Origin: Oceanobacter sp.
GTDB taxonomy: Bacteria > Pseudomonadota > Gammaproteobacteria > Pseudomonadales > Oceanobacteraceae
Direction of reading: 5' to 3'
Assembly (NCBI GenBank): GCA_002733645.1
Contig: NVWL01000007.1
Location: forward strand, 54,157-118,156
Length of the DNA: 64,000 bases
The first letter of the stretch is position 1. The number at the start of each line of letters is the position of its first letter. The notes under the pieces are model-generated. The model saw only the letters and a list, made by a program, of their open reading frames with translations. It had not been told where the DNA came from and ran no database searches. Shown in pieces: positions 10,064 through 19,647 of this stretch. Position numbers and translations under genes: made by a program.

Positions 10064-11896
10064 ATGAGTCTGGAAGAGTTTCATCGTAATTTCAGGTCTG
10101 ACCTGCAAGGAACTATCGCAGAGCGTATTGAGGCAGATGAGGGCCCTTTCCCTTCGGAAGAGCTCGTGTTCGCAGAGAAGCTCATGGAGCATTTATCGGA
10201 AAGTGGTATATGCGACGAACCAGTCGTTTGTCATTGGAATGGCAGTATCAGAAATGCAAAGCTCCGCATTACAGGGTATGCATTAAGTCAAGATGAGTCG
10301 GCTCTGGATTTATTCATTACTAATTACTTTGGTTTAGAAGAATTCAAAGATATTCGGGATTCTGATGTTGCTGCTACTGCGAATGAAGGCATCAGATTTC
10401 TGTTCCAGGCTGCAAGCGGAAAACTCGAATCCAAAATTGATCCAACCCATCCAGTTCGTGAACTTGTAGCTACAATACGTTCGCACTGGAGTGATCTTGA
10501 TCGATTGCGAGTCTTTGTATTGACCGACGCAAAAACAAAAGCAAAGCGATTTACCAGTAAGGAAGTACACCAAAAGATGGTGTCCATTGAGGCAATGGAC
10601 ATTGAAAGACTTTATCGGAATACAGATGGCAAGCCTAGGGATGAGATTGTTGTGAGTATGTTGCAGTCTATAGGTCGAGCCCTCCCTTGCGTTCATGTAC
10701 CAGATGCAGACTCTGACTACGAGTATGCATTAACCGCAATACCGGGGGAGCTTATCCGTGACCTGTATCTGCGATTTGGGACACGATTACTCGAAGCTAA
10801 TGTGAGAACATTTCTTGGTGCGAAGCGTAAGGTGAATAAGGGTATTGTTGATACTTTGAAGACCGAACCAGAGCACTTTCTTGCGTTTAATAACGGTCTA
10901 GTGATGGTGTGTGATGAAGCCTCATTTGACCGCACTGAAAATGGGGGAATTGGTCTTTCGTTTATGAAGGGATTGCAAGTAGTAAACGGCGGACAAACGA
11001 CATCTTCCATTTATTTTGCATCACGTGACGATAGGACTATAGATCTAAGTCATGTGATGGTTCCAGCAAAGATTATCATTTTGAAGGGCTCGCAGGATGA
11101 TGCACGTGAGCGGCTGATTAGTAATGTATCTCGATTCGCCAACAGCCAGAACGCGGTGAAATTATCAGACCTGTCCGCTTCCCGCCCTTTCCATGTTCAG
11201 CTTGAGAATTTAGCTAATTCTACGTGGTGTCCAGATGGAGTTACTCGTTGGTTTTACGAACGAGCGGCAGGTGCCTATAACGTACTCCTTCTGAGGGAAG
11301 GGACTACCCCGGCTAAACGGAAGAAGTTGAAAGAAATGGTAGGCCCGGGGCGTAAGCTTTCGAAGAACGATGTGGCCAAATACCATGAAGCATGGCGAGG
11401 TAAGCCTCATATTGTGGCACTTGGTGGAGAAAAGAACTTTGCAGCGTTTATGAATGCACTAGATGAGGACTACTCTATAGTCCCGAGCCCTCTTAGTGCT
11501 GCTTGGTACCGTGAAATGATCGCAAAGGTTATTTTATTCAAGACAATTGAAACAAGGATTAAAACCAAACCTGCGAAAGAAATATTCCGTCAAGGCTACG
11601 TTAATATTGCAACGTATGTTGTTGCTATAATCGCTGACAGGCTAGGAGACAGGTTAAATCTCGAACATATATGGCGAGAGCAGTGTATTTCAAACGGACT
11701 TAGCCAGCTTCTTTGGGATTGTGCGGTAATTGTTAATAATGTTTTTAACCAGATTGCACCAGGTAAGCAGTTCTCTGAAGTTGCAAAAAAATTAGAGACT
11801 TGGGAAAGTGTAAGAAATGCTGATTATCCAATATCAGGCAACGCCATTATTGAGCTTAAATCTGCCACAAGTGTTATTGAAGTGACTATTGCCTGA
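10064..11896 (+). CDS. AIPR family protein of Mza-like defence system
   Basis: This 610-residue protein contains the AIPR domain (abortive infection phage resistance, PF10592) from about 225 to 530: LLEANVRTFLG (242-252), HFLAFNNGL (271-279) and LQVVNGGQTTSSI (304-316) are its hallmark motifs. Its biochemical activity is not established as far as I recall; family members are associated with phage abortive infection and with restriction-like operons. It is the last gene of the five-gene operon and its 3' end overlaps the convergent methyltransferase gene by 11 bases, so the two transcripts could interfere with each other. Confidence 0.9.
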   Translation: MSLEEFHRNFRSDLQGTIAERIEADEGPFPSEELVFAEKLMEHLSESGICDEPVVCHWNGSIRNAKLRITGYALSQDESALDLFITNYFGLEEFKDIRDSDVAATANEGIRFLFQAASGKLESKIDPTHPVRELVATIRSHWSDLDRLRVFVLTDAKTKAKRFTSKEVHQKMVSIEAMDIERLYRNTDGKPRDEIVVSMLQSIGRALPCVHVPDADSDYEYALTAIPGELIRDLYLRFGTRLLEANVRTFLGAKRKVNKGIVDTLKTEPEHFLAFNNGLVMVCDEASFDRTENGGIGLSFMKGLQVVNGGQTTSSIYFASRDDRTIDLSHVMVPAKIIILKGSQDDARERLISNVSRFANSQNAVKLSDLSASRPFHVQLENLANSTWCPDGVTRWFYERAAGAYNVLLLREGTTPAKRKKLKEMVGPGRKLSKNDVAKYHEAWRGKPHIVALGGEKNFAAFMNALDEDYSIVPSPLSAAWYREMIAKVILFKTIETRIKTKPAKEIFRQGYVNIATYVVAIIADRLGDRLNLEHIWREQCISNGLSQLLWDCAVIVNNVFNQIAPGKQFSEVAKKLETWESVRNADYPISGNAIIELKSATSVIEVTIA

Positions 11897-13454
11897 TTAA
11901 ATCGTTAACGATTTCAGCTAACTGCAGTGCAAGAAACGGAGGCACCGCATTACCTACCTGAACATATTGTTCAGTGCGATTTCCTTCGAAGAAGTAATTA
12001 TCTGGGAATGTCTGAATCCTCGCCGCTTCACGAACTGTTAAGCTCCGGCATTGAGTAGGATCTGGATGAATAAAGTAGTGTCCATCTTTTGATATATGGC
12101 TAGTAACAGTCGTTGCAGGTCTGCCGTGGCGTTGTACTCTAAAGCGGTCTGCAAATTTTCCACTTTTCCAATTTGCATGCGCGGGTGCGAGTACTTCAGG
12201 ATAGTCCTCAGATTTGGGGAACGGTTTTTCTGTCTTTCCATGCACGCTAGGCAACGCCCAACAAGCGCTATAAAGATAACGACCTAAATCGCTATTCATA
12301 TGCCCTCTAGCTTCGTGGTTTAGTACTTTCTTAGGTCTTTCTCTAGTCAACCAATGTCGCAAATTTATCGGCGTTTGTGAGCTGATGACTTGGCTCTGAT
12401 ATTCACTACTTTTAGTTGGTGCTGAATACTGAAGATTAGCGATGGCTTCACTCATTGCGTTTAATACATCTTCGTAAGACTTATTATTTCTTAGCTCTTT
12501 ACGAACTAATTTGTAGTTCTGTTCTACAATTTTTTTCCAGTTTCTAGGCGTATCTTCTTCTTTTGATAGCTTGCTTCTTAAGGTGGGTAAGCCTTGGAGA
12601 ATTGCTTCAATAGGAACTTGTGGCTGTTGCTCTAAAATTGAAGGGGTTTTATTTCTGTCCTGTGCGACACCTAACAAAATCACACGGTGTCGAGTTTGGG
12701 GTATACCGTAGTTTTCAGTTCGAATAACATAATCTCTAGTTTTTTCGGAGGTAGCGTCGAGCAGATCATTCTCTTCTTGATTCTGTACGAATGAGTAGAT
12801 GGTATATTTTCGCCCATTTTTTTTATGTTGAATCGTGTATTTTGGATTTTCTAGATCAGTAAGAATTTTTGGAAAAATATTTTCGCCATCTAGTTTGGCT
12901 GAAAGGATTCCTTTTACATTTTCCATAACGAACACATCAGGCTCAATAATAGAGAGAACTTGAAGATATTCTTTGTATAGAAAGTGTCGTGTGTCTTCTT
13001 CAGCGACATAGTCACTGATGCCTTTATTTCTAGCTCGACCTACTAGTGAATATGCTTGGCACGGTGGGCCACCAATGACCACCCATGGTTCATTCTTATG
13101 AACTTTCTTAAGTTGCTTTAGCTGTTTGTGAATACGTTCATTGTCTTTGCCAAGCTCGGTTGGCACTTCCATTGTCTCGGCAACAGCTTCAGCCCAAAGC
13201 TCTGGGAACTGCTCGAGCATTTCTGCCTTGTTAATACGGCCTTCAACATAGTCAAAGTAAGGTTTAGCGCGACCCTCTGCTTTGAGTAGGCGATAGAATG
13301 CTCTTAATGTCAGGGTTTTGTGAGCGCTATGTTCCTTCTCAACGGACATTCTGATTCGAAAAGGTGTGTCACCGTCTGATATGTAAGAGCTAAAACCTTC
13401 GCCAAGCCCGCCAGGCCCCGCAAATAGATCAATAATGTTTATTTTAGTTTTCAT
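11886..13454 (-). CDS. DNA cytosine-5 methyltransferase
   Basis: The 522-residue protein has the ordered C5-methyltransferase motifs: I (DLFAGPGGLGEGF, 9-21) for AdoMet, IV (GGPPCQAYS, catalytic C132), VI (MENVKG, 177-182), VIII (PQTRHRVILLG, 252-262), and IX/X near the C-terminus (SLTVREAARIQTFPD and YVQVGNAVPP). A stretch of about 140 residues between motifs VIII and IX is the likely target recognition domain; its target cannot be read from sequence. It is convergent to the Mza-like operon and probably marks self DNA for it, a pairing known for this system class. The gene is AT-rich like the sigma gene, consistent with transfer. The start follows a weak ribosome site. Confidence 0.93.
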   Translation of the reverse strand: MKTKINIIDLFAGPGGLGEGFSSYISDGDTPFRIRMSVEKEHSAHKTLTLRAFYRLLKAEGRAKPYFDYVEGRINKAEMLEQFPELWAEAVAETMEVPTELGKDNERIHKQLKQLKKVHKNEPWVVIGGPPCQAYSLVGRARNKGISDYVAEEDTRHFLYKEYLQVLSIIEPDVFVMENVKGILSAKLDGENIFPKILTDLENPKYTIQHKKNGRKYTIYSFVQNQEENDLLDATSEKTRDYVIRTENYGIPQTRHRVILLGVAQDRNKTPSILEQQPQVPIEAILQGLPTLRSKLSKEEDTPRNWKKIVEQNYKLVRKELRNNKSYEDVLNAMSEAIANLQYSAPTKSSEYQSQVISSQTPINLRHWLTRERPKKVLNHEARGHMNSDLGRYLYSACWALPSVHGKTEKPFPKSEDYPEVLAPAHANWKSGKFADRFRVQRHGRPATTVTSHISKDGHYFIHPDPTQCRSLTVREAARIQTFPDNYFFEGNRTEQYVQVGNAVPPFLALQLAEIVNDLIRQ

Positions 13455-13536
13455 CTGTCAGGCATACCCTCGTTGGGCAGCAGCATAATTCTGAATGCTA
13501 GAAATTGCCAGGGTAGTGAATGATCAAATAGTGATT

Positions 13537-13917
13537 CTATTGCTCACTGTTTCGATTATTCCTGATGTTAAGTAGCCGTGTACTGAGCCATGTGTTAATG
13601 ATGTCCATGACTTGGTTAAGCTGACCACACACTCCCTGCACATCTAGTTCTGGCCAATGGGTGAAGCTTCCAGCTTTTGATACGGGGTGGTTTTCGTCTA
13701 TAAGGTACATATTGGCGTCGACGGCATCATGAAGTTCTGAAAAGGTTCCTATTGTTTCGGACTGTATGCCTCGTTGCATATCTTCTTGAATCCACTCTAT
13801 GGCAATGGCAGCACGATAACGGATCACACTTTCTAGGGTTAATTCACCGCGCAAGCTTATGCCGTGATAGAAGGAATTTGTTTCATTTAGGACTGATTTG
13901 GTCTGTATGCTTTCCAT
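13537..13917 (-). CDS. 126-residue protein of unknown function with SOS-box promoter
   Basis: I do not recognise this protein. It is soluble, has no signal peptide, and contains a largely helical middle (VIRYRAAIAIEWIQEDMQ) and a helical C-terminal part (VCGQLNQVMDIINTWLSTRLLN). It is transcribed in the same direction as the methyltransferase and lies 82 bases upstream of it, so one transcript could cover both. Two LexA-type boxes occupy the 92-base gap in front of it, which predicts induction by DNA damage. Its place next to a putative defence system suggests a link to the island, but nothing in the protein itself shows a function. Confidence 0.75.
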   Translation of the reverse strand: MESIQTKSVLNETNSFYHGISLRGELTLESVIRYRAAIAIEWIQEDMQRGIQSETIGTFSELHDAVDANMYLIDENHPVSKAGSFTHWPELDVQGVCGQLNQVMDIINTWLSTRLLNIRNNRNSEQ

Positions 13918-13933
13918 GACTCAACTCTCACTA

Positions 13934-13949
13934 CTGTTTAAATAAACAG
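13934..13949. promoter_or_regulatory. LexA (SOS) box, promoter-proximal
   Basis: CTGTTTAAATAAACAG fits the gammaproteobacterial LexA consensus CTGT-N8-ACAG exactly and continues outward as a longer palindrome (CTACTGTTTA ... TAAACAGTAG, 13931-13952). It lies 17-32 bases upstream of the start of the 126-residue gene on the minus strand, a position where LexA would block transcription. Confidence 0.75.
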
Positions 13950-13981
13950 TAGTACGACTAAGTAAAGATGTAAAGCTTTAA

Positions 13982-13997
13982 CTGTTTATATATACAG
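13982..13997. promoter_or_regulatory. LexA (SOS) box, distal
   Basis: CTGTTTATATATACAG again matches CTGT-N8-ACAG with the typical alternating TA core. It lies 32 bases beyond the first box, in the same gap, and also only 13 bases past the end of the epimerase-like gene. Two boxes about three helical turns apart suggest tight cooperative repression. Confidence 0.72.
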
Positions 13998-14009
13998 TAT
14001 ATTATTAGA

Positions 14010-14960
14010 TCATGATTTAGATTTATTTTCTCTCGCCATCACCTTCAATCCCTCCTCATACGTCGTCACTTGAAACTCTGGAAAACGCTGTTTAAATTTA
14101 TCCGAGACAAAAATATTATCCTGTTTATAGCGCGGCAATAACTCACTAGCGTCGCGTAACAGCGGATTAAATAGTCCTGCGAGTTTGAGTACCCAAGCGT
14201 TAAGTACGGTATGTTCTGCGGTGACATCAAAGCGTTGGGCTTTATAGTGTTTTGCTGCGAGTCGAATAAATTCTTTATAGGTTAAGCGATTGTCATCACA
14301 GGGTAGGTGCCATGTTTGGCCGTAGGCGTCTGGAGTATTCCCAAGTAATGCCATCGCACGGCTGGCATCGGGGGTGTAGATCAGTGTGCGTTTTGTGTCG
14401 TTGCGCAAAAATACTTTTGGCTTTTTACCCGCTGCTAATGCATCAGTGACGAGTGTGTTGGTGATACTTTGGGTGTGGCCTGGGCCATAAAATTCTGGAG
14501 CACGGCAGATGAGCCCGTCGATTTTTTCGTTTTCCATCGCGTGTAGTAATGTTTGGGTGATGGCTCCGCGTATTTCGCCTTTTTGACCATGTGGTTGAAA
14601 AGGTGTGTCTTCGGTTTGAGGTGTACTGGTTTGCGGGTACATATAAGTGTTGTCGAAATACACCAGCTTTGCTTGATGAGCGGTACAGGCTTGAATGACG
14701 TTATTCATAATAATTGGCCACTCTCTCATCCAGCGCTCGGTATCCATCGGTAAGCCTGCTGTAAGGTACACGATGTTGGAGCCTGCAACAGCTTTGTTGG
14801 TATCGTCTGCGTTGAGTAGATCGGCGCTCATTAGGGTATCGGTGTCATTAATACGTTGGGGGTGACGGCTAACGAGACGAATCTGTTGCGTAAAGGCGGT
14901 GTTGAGTTCTTTTGCGAGTTCGCGCCCGATCTGGCCTGTAGCGCCGAGGATTGTTTGCAT
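14010..14960 (-). CDS. NAD-dependent epimerase/dehydratase family protein
   Basis: The 316-residue protein starts with a Rossmann nucleotide-binding motif (ILGATGQIGRELA, 4-16) and continues as an atypical/extended SDR. In place of the classical YxxxK it has a DNTYMYPQ segment after VYFDN, so catalytic activity of the normal type is doubtful; such proteins are often NmrA- or epimerase-like and may sense or reduce NAD(P)-bound substrates. A purine-rich GGA lies 9 bases ahead of the ATG. It is transcribed away from the cytochrome peroxidase gene. The substrate cannot be inferred. Confidence 0.8.
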   Translation of the reverse strand: MQTILGATGQIGRELAKELNTAFTQQIRLVSRHPQRINDTDTLMSADLLNADDTNKAVAGSNIVYLTAGLPMDTERWMREWPIIMNNVIQACTAHQAKLVYFDNTYMYPQTSTPQTEDTPFQPHGQKGEIRGAITQTLLHAMENEKIDGLICRAPEFYGPGHTQSITNTLVTDALAAGKKPKVFLRNDTKRTLIYTPDASRAMALLGNTPDAYGQTWHLPCDDNRLTYKEFIRLAAKHYKAQRFDVTAEHTVLNAWVLKLAGLFNPLLRDASELLPRYKQDNIFVSDKFKQRFPEFQVTTYEEGLKVMARENKSKS

Positions 14961-15115
14961 CGATTAAATTCCAAGTTGGCCTGATTGACGTTATTTTTGG
15001 GCTCTAGTGCTTTGATGAACCAGAAAGTCATATGCTCGCTTTTGACGATATCCCATACCCTGACTAGCCTTCAAATAGGTATGCGCAATTGTCGCGCTGT
15101 TTGATAGGTATTCAT

Positions 15116-16105
15116 ATGAAGTACATTGCTTTAATTATGTCATTGGTCGTCGGTCTTGTTGCCGAAGCAGAGATAACAAAGGAAATGAAAGCACAGTATC
15201 AGCGTCCTGATACCATTCCATTTCCAGCAGATAACCCCTATCAAGCTGAAAAAGCTGCGCTGGGTAAGATGTTGTTTTTTGATCCGCGCTTGAGCATTAA
15301 TCAGAATATCAGCTGCGCGACATGCCACAACCCATCATTTGGCTGGGAGCAGGCGTTGCCTTTGGCAGTCGGTGCCCAGAATACGGCGCTTGGCCGCCAC
15401 AACCCAACGATTTTAAATCTTGCATGGGGAGATAAATTCTTTTGGGATGGCCGAGCCGCAACATTAGAAGAGCAGGCGCTGGGCCCTATTCAAAGCGATG
15501 TTGAAATGAATATGCCGTTGGATGTGTTGATTGAGCGAGTTAGCGGCATTGAGGGCTATCGTCCGTATTTTAATTCTATATTCTCTGAGGGGATTACCGC
15601 CGAAACGATTGCTAAGGCGATTGCTACCTTTGAACGTACTGTGGTGTCGGGGCCTTCACCCTTTGATCGCTGGATTGAAGGTGATGAATCGGCGCTCAGT
15701 GACTCGGCGAAGCGTGGCTTCGAGTTGTTTAATGGCAAAGCAAAGTGCTCGGCTTGCCATTCCGGTTGGAACTTTACCGATAATAAATTCCACGATATTG
15801 GCTTGCCGACATTGGATGAAGGTCGCTTTGTTATAGACCCATCTTCTGAGTTAAATCGTCATGCATTTAAAACACCGGGTTTGCGCAACATTACTCACCG
15901 TGCGCCTTATATGCACAATGGCTCGCTCGCTAACCTTGACGCTGTGTTAGTGCACTATTTAAGTGGCGGCCTGCCGCGCCCTTCCCGTTCAGCAGATATT
16001 GGATTTTTACCATTAATGAATGATGACCTGACTGATTTAAAAGCGTTCCTGCATACTTTACAGGGTGAAGATCAGCCGATGTCTTTACCGGCCCTACCTC
16101 TCTAA
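15116..16105 (+). CDS. Di-haem cytochrome c peroxidase
   Basis: The 329-residue precursor begins with a short signal peptide ([18 protein letters not shown]) and is therefore periplasmic. It has two c-type haem sites, CATCH (after ISCA..., about residue 65) and CSACH (about 210), the spacing of the CcpA/MauG family. A C-terminal [18 protein letters not shown] segment holds the usual distal ligand region (Met). It would reduce hydrogen peroxide with electrons from small cytochromes or, if MauG-like, oxidise a protein partner. The start at 15116 is supported by AGG 9 bases upstream; starts further up lack a leader. It is followed 13 bases later by a chemoreceptor gene. Confidence 0.9.
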   Translation: MKYIALIMSLVVGLVAEAEITKEMKAQYQRPDTIPFPADNPYQAEKAALGKMLFFDPRLSINQNISCATCHNPSFGWEQALPLAVGAQNTALGRHNPTILNLAWGDKFFWDGRAATLEEQALGPIQSDVEMNMPLDVLIERVSGIEGYRPYFNSIFSEGITAETIAKAIATFERTVVSGPSPFDRWIEGDESALSDSAKRGFELFNGKAKCSACHSGWNFTDNKFHDIGLPTLDEGRFVIDPSSELNRHAFKTPGLRNITHRAPYMHNGSLANLDAVLVHYLSGGLPRPSRSADIGFLPLMNDDLTDLKAFLHTLQGEDQPMSLPALPL

Positions 16106-16118
16106 CGGAGTTAAAAAT

Positions 16119-17729
16119 ATGAATATTATTACCCGTTTGATGTTGAGCTTTGTGGCACTGATCGGAATTTATAACGTATTGCTATTTGGTTTTATGTCAG
16201 ATTTCAGCAGCCGAAACACAGCCTTGCTTGAACAGAGTGATCGTTCGGTGCAATCCGTCGATCATACGCGTGCTTCGTGGGACGCGTTCCGTAATGTGCG
16301 TGATTACGCAGATTCAGTGTTATCGATGACGCAACCAGTCGATAGCGCTTTGGTTGAGAAACATTTTCAAGCATTGTATTCCGAGTTTTCTTTATCTTTA
16401 TCGGCAGCATCGAGTTTAGCTGCGGGTCAACCAGAGCGAGAATCCGCTTTTGCCAGAGCCAAAGCCTTGGCAGATAACTGGAAGGGAAAAATGCTAAGTC
16501 GTTTATCGGCGTCTAATTCACTGGCTTTGCCCTCCTCTATTGTCATGGCGGATCAGGGGCGGGAGCTTGAGCAGCAAATTAACTTTTTAGTTATGGATAC
16601 TGTTGAAGAAGCCACCGCTTTTGGACAAAAAACGCGTGAAGAGATGGTCTCAGCCAAAGATTGGGCCATGGTGATTGCGGCAAGTTTTGCATTCATATCC
16701 TTGGCGCTGGCTGGCTTTTTAGCCTGGACTATCAGCCAGCCAATTAATCGTTTGCGTGAACGTATGCGGGCTTTGGCGGGGGGAAATACGCAAGAATCGG
16801 TGCCCTATACTGCACGTAGAGATGAAATTGGCAGTATGGCCCGCGCGTTGAGGGTGTTTAAGGAAGCTGCGGAGGCACGGCATACATTGGAAGTGAATAT
16901 TGAGTCTGCCGTGAATAGTTTGCGTGAAAGCGCTATGCATTTGACATCGATAGCGGAAGAAACTCGTGGCGGCTTAGAGAATCAGCAGCAGACCGTGGCT
17001 CAGGTGAATGAACATATTCGTCTAACTGAAGAAGAGCTACGTAATGTCAGTGAGCACACTGAAGAAGTATTAAATCAATCAAAAATGGCGTGTAAAAATA
17101 CCGGACGTATCAGCGATGAAGTAACTCAATCAAGCAGTACGGTGGAAGAGTCGGTGAGCCATATGAGTCAGGTGGTTGAGACGATTACACGTTTAAAAGA
17201 CGACAGCGTGCAGGTAGGCGAAGTACTGCAAGTGATTACGGGCATTGCCGAGCAAACGAACTTGCTTGCATTAAATGCTGCCATTGAAGCGGCTCGGGCC
17301 GGTGAGCATGGCCGTGGTTTTTCTGTGGTGGCGGATGAAGTACGAAGCCTTGCCAATATGACACAAGAGTCGGCACAGAAAATTGATGCCATGATTAAAA
17401 ATATTCAAACCGGTACACAATCGGCAGTGGATGCTATTAGCCACAGCCAAGAATTAACTCATCGTAATCAGGCGGCGATGAATGATGTAAATAGCTCTCT
17501 GAAAGAAGTGCGTGAGTCGGTTGGTTCGGTATTGGATAAAAACGAAATAATGTCTTCGCAAACACAGCAGCAGCTAAGTCGTATGGCCGAGGTGGTTAAT
17601 CACATCAGTGGTGTGAATGAAGCTGGTGATTTAGCATTAAAAGATGCGCGCAGGCTTGCTGATTTATCTGTGAAGCTTGATGGCTTGAGTCGTGGTTTGA
17701 GCGAGATGCTGAATAAAAATACCGCCTAA
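16119..17729 (+). CDS. Methyl-accepting chemotaxis protein
   Basis: This 536-residue receptor has transmembrane helices at about 6-26 and 181-205, a short all-helical periplasmic sensing region between them, a HAMP domain (starting [17 protein letters not shown]) and a cytoplasmic signalling domain whose tip reads [32 protein letters not shown]. The start at 16119 has GGAG 9 bases upstream. Because only 13 bases separate it from the peroxidase gene, the two are probably one operon, hinting at taxis related to redox or peroxide stress; the ligand itself is unknown. Confidence 0.93.
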   Translation: MNIITRLMLSFVALIGIYNVLLFGFMSDFSSRNTALLEQSDRSVQSVDHTRASWDAFRNVRDYADSVLSMTQPVDSALVEKHFQALYSEFSLSLSAASSLAAGQPERESAFARAKALADNWKGKMLSRLSASNSLALPSSIVMADQGRELEQQINFLVMDTVEEATAFGQKTREEMVSAKDWAMVIAASFAFISLALAGFLAWTISQPINRLRERMRALAGGNTQESVPYTARRDEIGSMARALRVFKEAAEARHTLEVNIESAVNSLRESAMHLTSIAEETRGGLENQQQTVAQVNEHIRLTEEELRNVSEHTEEVLNQSKMACKNTGRISDEVTQSSSTVEESVSHMSQVVETITRLKDDSVQVGEVLQVITGIAEQTNLLALNAAIEAARAGEHGRGFSVVADEVRSLANMTQESAQKIDAMIKNIQTGTQSAVDAISHSQELTHRNQAAMNDVNSSLKEVRESVGSVLDKNEIMSSQTQQQLSRMAEVVNHISGVNEAGDLALKDARRLADLSVKLDGLSRGLSEMLNKNTA

Positions 17730-17774
17730 TTGCTTGAATGTAACACCACCTTGGTTAAAGAGGTGTCTTAGCAA

Positions 17775-17801
17775 TAAAAAAAGCCGCAATGCGGCTTTTT
17801 T
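17775..17801. terminator. Bidirectional terminator
   Basis: A stem of AAAAAGCCGC / GCGGCTTTTT with an AAT loop and T-runs on both strands separates the chemoreceptor gene from the convergent hydrolase-like genes and can serve both. Confidence 0.9.
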
Positions 17802-17821
17802 AGCATTATTGAAAGTAATAA

Positions 17822-18673
17822 TTATACGGTTTTATAATTATCGTGCTCTTCTTTCCAGCCTTCTAATAGTTCACGATTATCGTGCTCCCACGGATGAAAA
17901 TCGCGACGATAGTAGTCTTTATATTCTTTAGCAATTGCCGGAATTAAGCCTGGCGTTTTCCAATAAAAACGGAAGGCCGATTTTAAAGTTGACCATTTAA
18001 ACAGCTGTTTATCTTTCCACAAGAACGCAGCTTGCACCATTGTGAGTCGAAGCATAAAGGTCATGGTGATGGTGGCCATATGGAGAACACGTTTCCAGTA
18101 GCCACCGCCAGTAGCTTCATACACATCGAAACATACGCCTTTGTGCTCGGTTTCTTCAATGGCATGCCACTTCCACATTTCACGGATGCGTGGGTCCATG
18201 TCACGGGTGAGCTCATCATTGGTTAACATTTGATGGGCAAGCATGGCGGTAAAATGTTCAACCGCACAGGTAATCGCTAGACGATCTTTGGCGGGTACGT
18301 GTTTCTTAATAAATAAACGTACAGCGCGCTCCTGCCCTTCAACTTTAGTGGCTGGGTAGCCTAACGTGTCTAGGTATTCACTGAGCATATGGTGCTCGTG
18401 ACCATGAATCGCTTCTTGTTTAATAAAGTTCTTCACCTGCTCTTTTAAGCGAGGGTCTTCTACTAGGTGTTCGTTGTCACGAACGGCATCAATAAATAAT
18501 CGCTCGCCCTCAAGAAATAGGCAGGAGAGTGCATTCATCAAAGTGCTCTTAAACGCATCATTGCCATACCAGTATCGGGGCAGGTCGTTGAAGTCGAATC
18601 CAAAATCCATTTTTCGACCATGGAATTCAATGCCGGAGCTTATTTCACGAGGTGTACTTTTATTGATAGTCAT
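17822..18673 (-). CDS. Predicted metal-dependent hydrolase, paralogue 1
   Basis: This 283-residue protein belongs to the COG3687/PF10118 family of predicted metal-dependent hydrolases with a ferritin-like di-iron helical bundle. Metal ligands can be seen in FLEGERLF, KQEAIHGHEHH, AVEHFTAMLAHQ and WHAIEETEHKGVCFD (Glu and His in the ExxH pattern). A hydrophobic helix (ATITMTFMLRLTMVQAAF) may touch the membrane. It is over half identical to the gene directly upstream, with only 3 bases between them, so this is a tandem duplication in one operon. The substrate is unknown. Confidence 0.85.
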   Translation of the reverse strand: MTINKSTPREISSGIEFHGRKMDFGFDFNDLPRYWYGNDAFKSTLMNALSCLFLEGERLFIDAVRDNEHLVEDPRLKEQVKNFIKQEAIHGHEHHMLSEYLDTLGYPATKVEGQERAVRLFIKKHVPAKDRLAITCAVEHFTAMLAHQMLTNDELTRDMDPRIREMWKWHAIEETEHKGVCFDVYEATGGGYWKRVLHMATITMTFMLRLTMVQAAFLWKDKQLFKWSTLKSAFRFYWKTPGLIPAIAKEYKDYYRRDFHPWEHDNRELLEGWKEEHDNYKTV

Positions 18674-18676
18674 AGC

Positions 18677-19519
18677 TTACACAGTTTTATAGTTATCGTG
18701 GCTGGCTTGCCACTCGCCTAGAAGTTCACGGTTGTCGTGATCCCAAGGGTGAAAGTCGCGACGGTAGTAATCTTTATAATCACTCCACACGCTAGGAATT
18801 AAACCGGGCTTTTTCCAGAAGAAGTTAATGCCAGATTTCCACGTCGACAGTTTGAAGAACTTTTTGTCTTTCCATAGGAAAATGGCTTGAACAATCGCGG
18901 TGCGCAGTAAAAACATCCAAGTTACATTGAACATAGTGAACACGCGCAACCAATAGCCACCACCGGTTTGTTCATACACATCAAAACAAACCGCTTTGTG
19001 CTCGGTTTCTTCAATGGCATGCCAAGTCCACATTTCTTTGAAACGTGGGTCCATGCCTTCGGTGGCTTCTGGGTTGGTGAGTACTTGATGGGCCAATATG
19101 GCCGTAAAGTGCTCAACAGCACAAGTCAGTGCAAGACGACGACGTGCGGGCATCCATTTTTTAATGAACGCTTTTTCTTTACGCTCAAAGGCTTCCACCT
19201 TGGTGGCTGGGTAACCTTGTGAATCAAGAAATTCGCTAAACAAATGGTGCTCGTGGCCATGAATAGCTTCTTGTTTGATAAAGCTTTTTACTTGTTGTTT
19301 GAGTGTTTCGTCGGTGATTTGATCTTGGTGATCACGTACCGCATCAATAAACATGCGTTCGCCTTCAAGAAATAAGCACGACAATGCATTCATGAAATGT
19401 GTTTTAAATGCGTCGTTGTCGTTCCAGTAACGAGGCAAGTCTTTGAAATCGAAGCCAAAGTCCATTTTGCGGCCAGGAAAAGTGATTTCAGCGCTGATTT
19501 CGCGGGCTGATTTGCTCAT
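18677..19519 (-). CDS. Predicted metal-dependent hydrolase, paralogue 2
   Basis: The 280-residue protein shows the same layout as its downstream paralogue: FLEGERMFIDAVRD, KQEAIHGHEHHLFSEF, AVEHFTAILAHQ and WHAIEETEHKAVCFD. All presumed di-iron ligands are kept in both copies, so neither looks decayed. The N-terminal and C-terminal ends (both ending HDNYKTV) are nearly the same, which indicates a fairly recent duplication or ongoing conversion. A TetR-family gene lies 128 bases upstream on the same strand and is the likely regulator. Confidence 0.85.
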   Translation of the reverse strand: MSKSAREISAEITFPGRKMDFGFDFKDLPRYWNDNDAFKTHFMNALSCLFLEGERMFIDAVRDHQDQITDETLKQQVKSFIKQEAIHGHEHHLFSEFLDSQGYPATKVEAFERKEKAFIKKWMPARRRLALTCAVEHFTAILAHQVLTNPEATEGMDPRFKEMWTWHAIEETEHKAVCFDVYEQTGGGYWLRVFTMFNVTWMFLLRTAIVQAIFLWKDKKFFKLSTWKSGINFFWKKPGLIPSVWSDYKDYYRRDFHPWDHDNRELLGEWQASHDNYKTV

Positions 19520-19647
19520 ACGTTACCTGCCTATGCACATAATTATTGCGAATTTGTTAACCACGATAGTCGCTGTATAAGTTTTGTGACAGGTGCGCTT
19601 CGGACAAGTTCCGCACCAAAGTGGTGCGTCGAGTCGTGATGAGGTGG

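Noticed and set aside
13487..13504. A possible second attachment site (ATTCTGAATGCTAGAAAT) just beyond the methyltransferase start
   Set aside because: Only about 8 of 18 positions agree with the mnmE-end site, which is not above what AT-rich DNA gives by chance.
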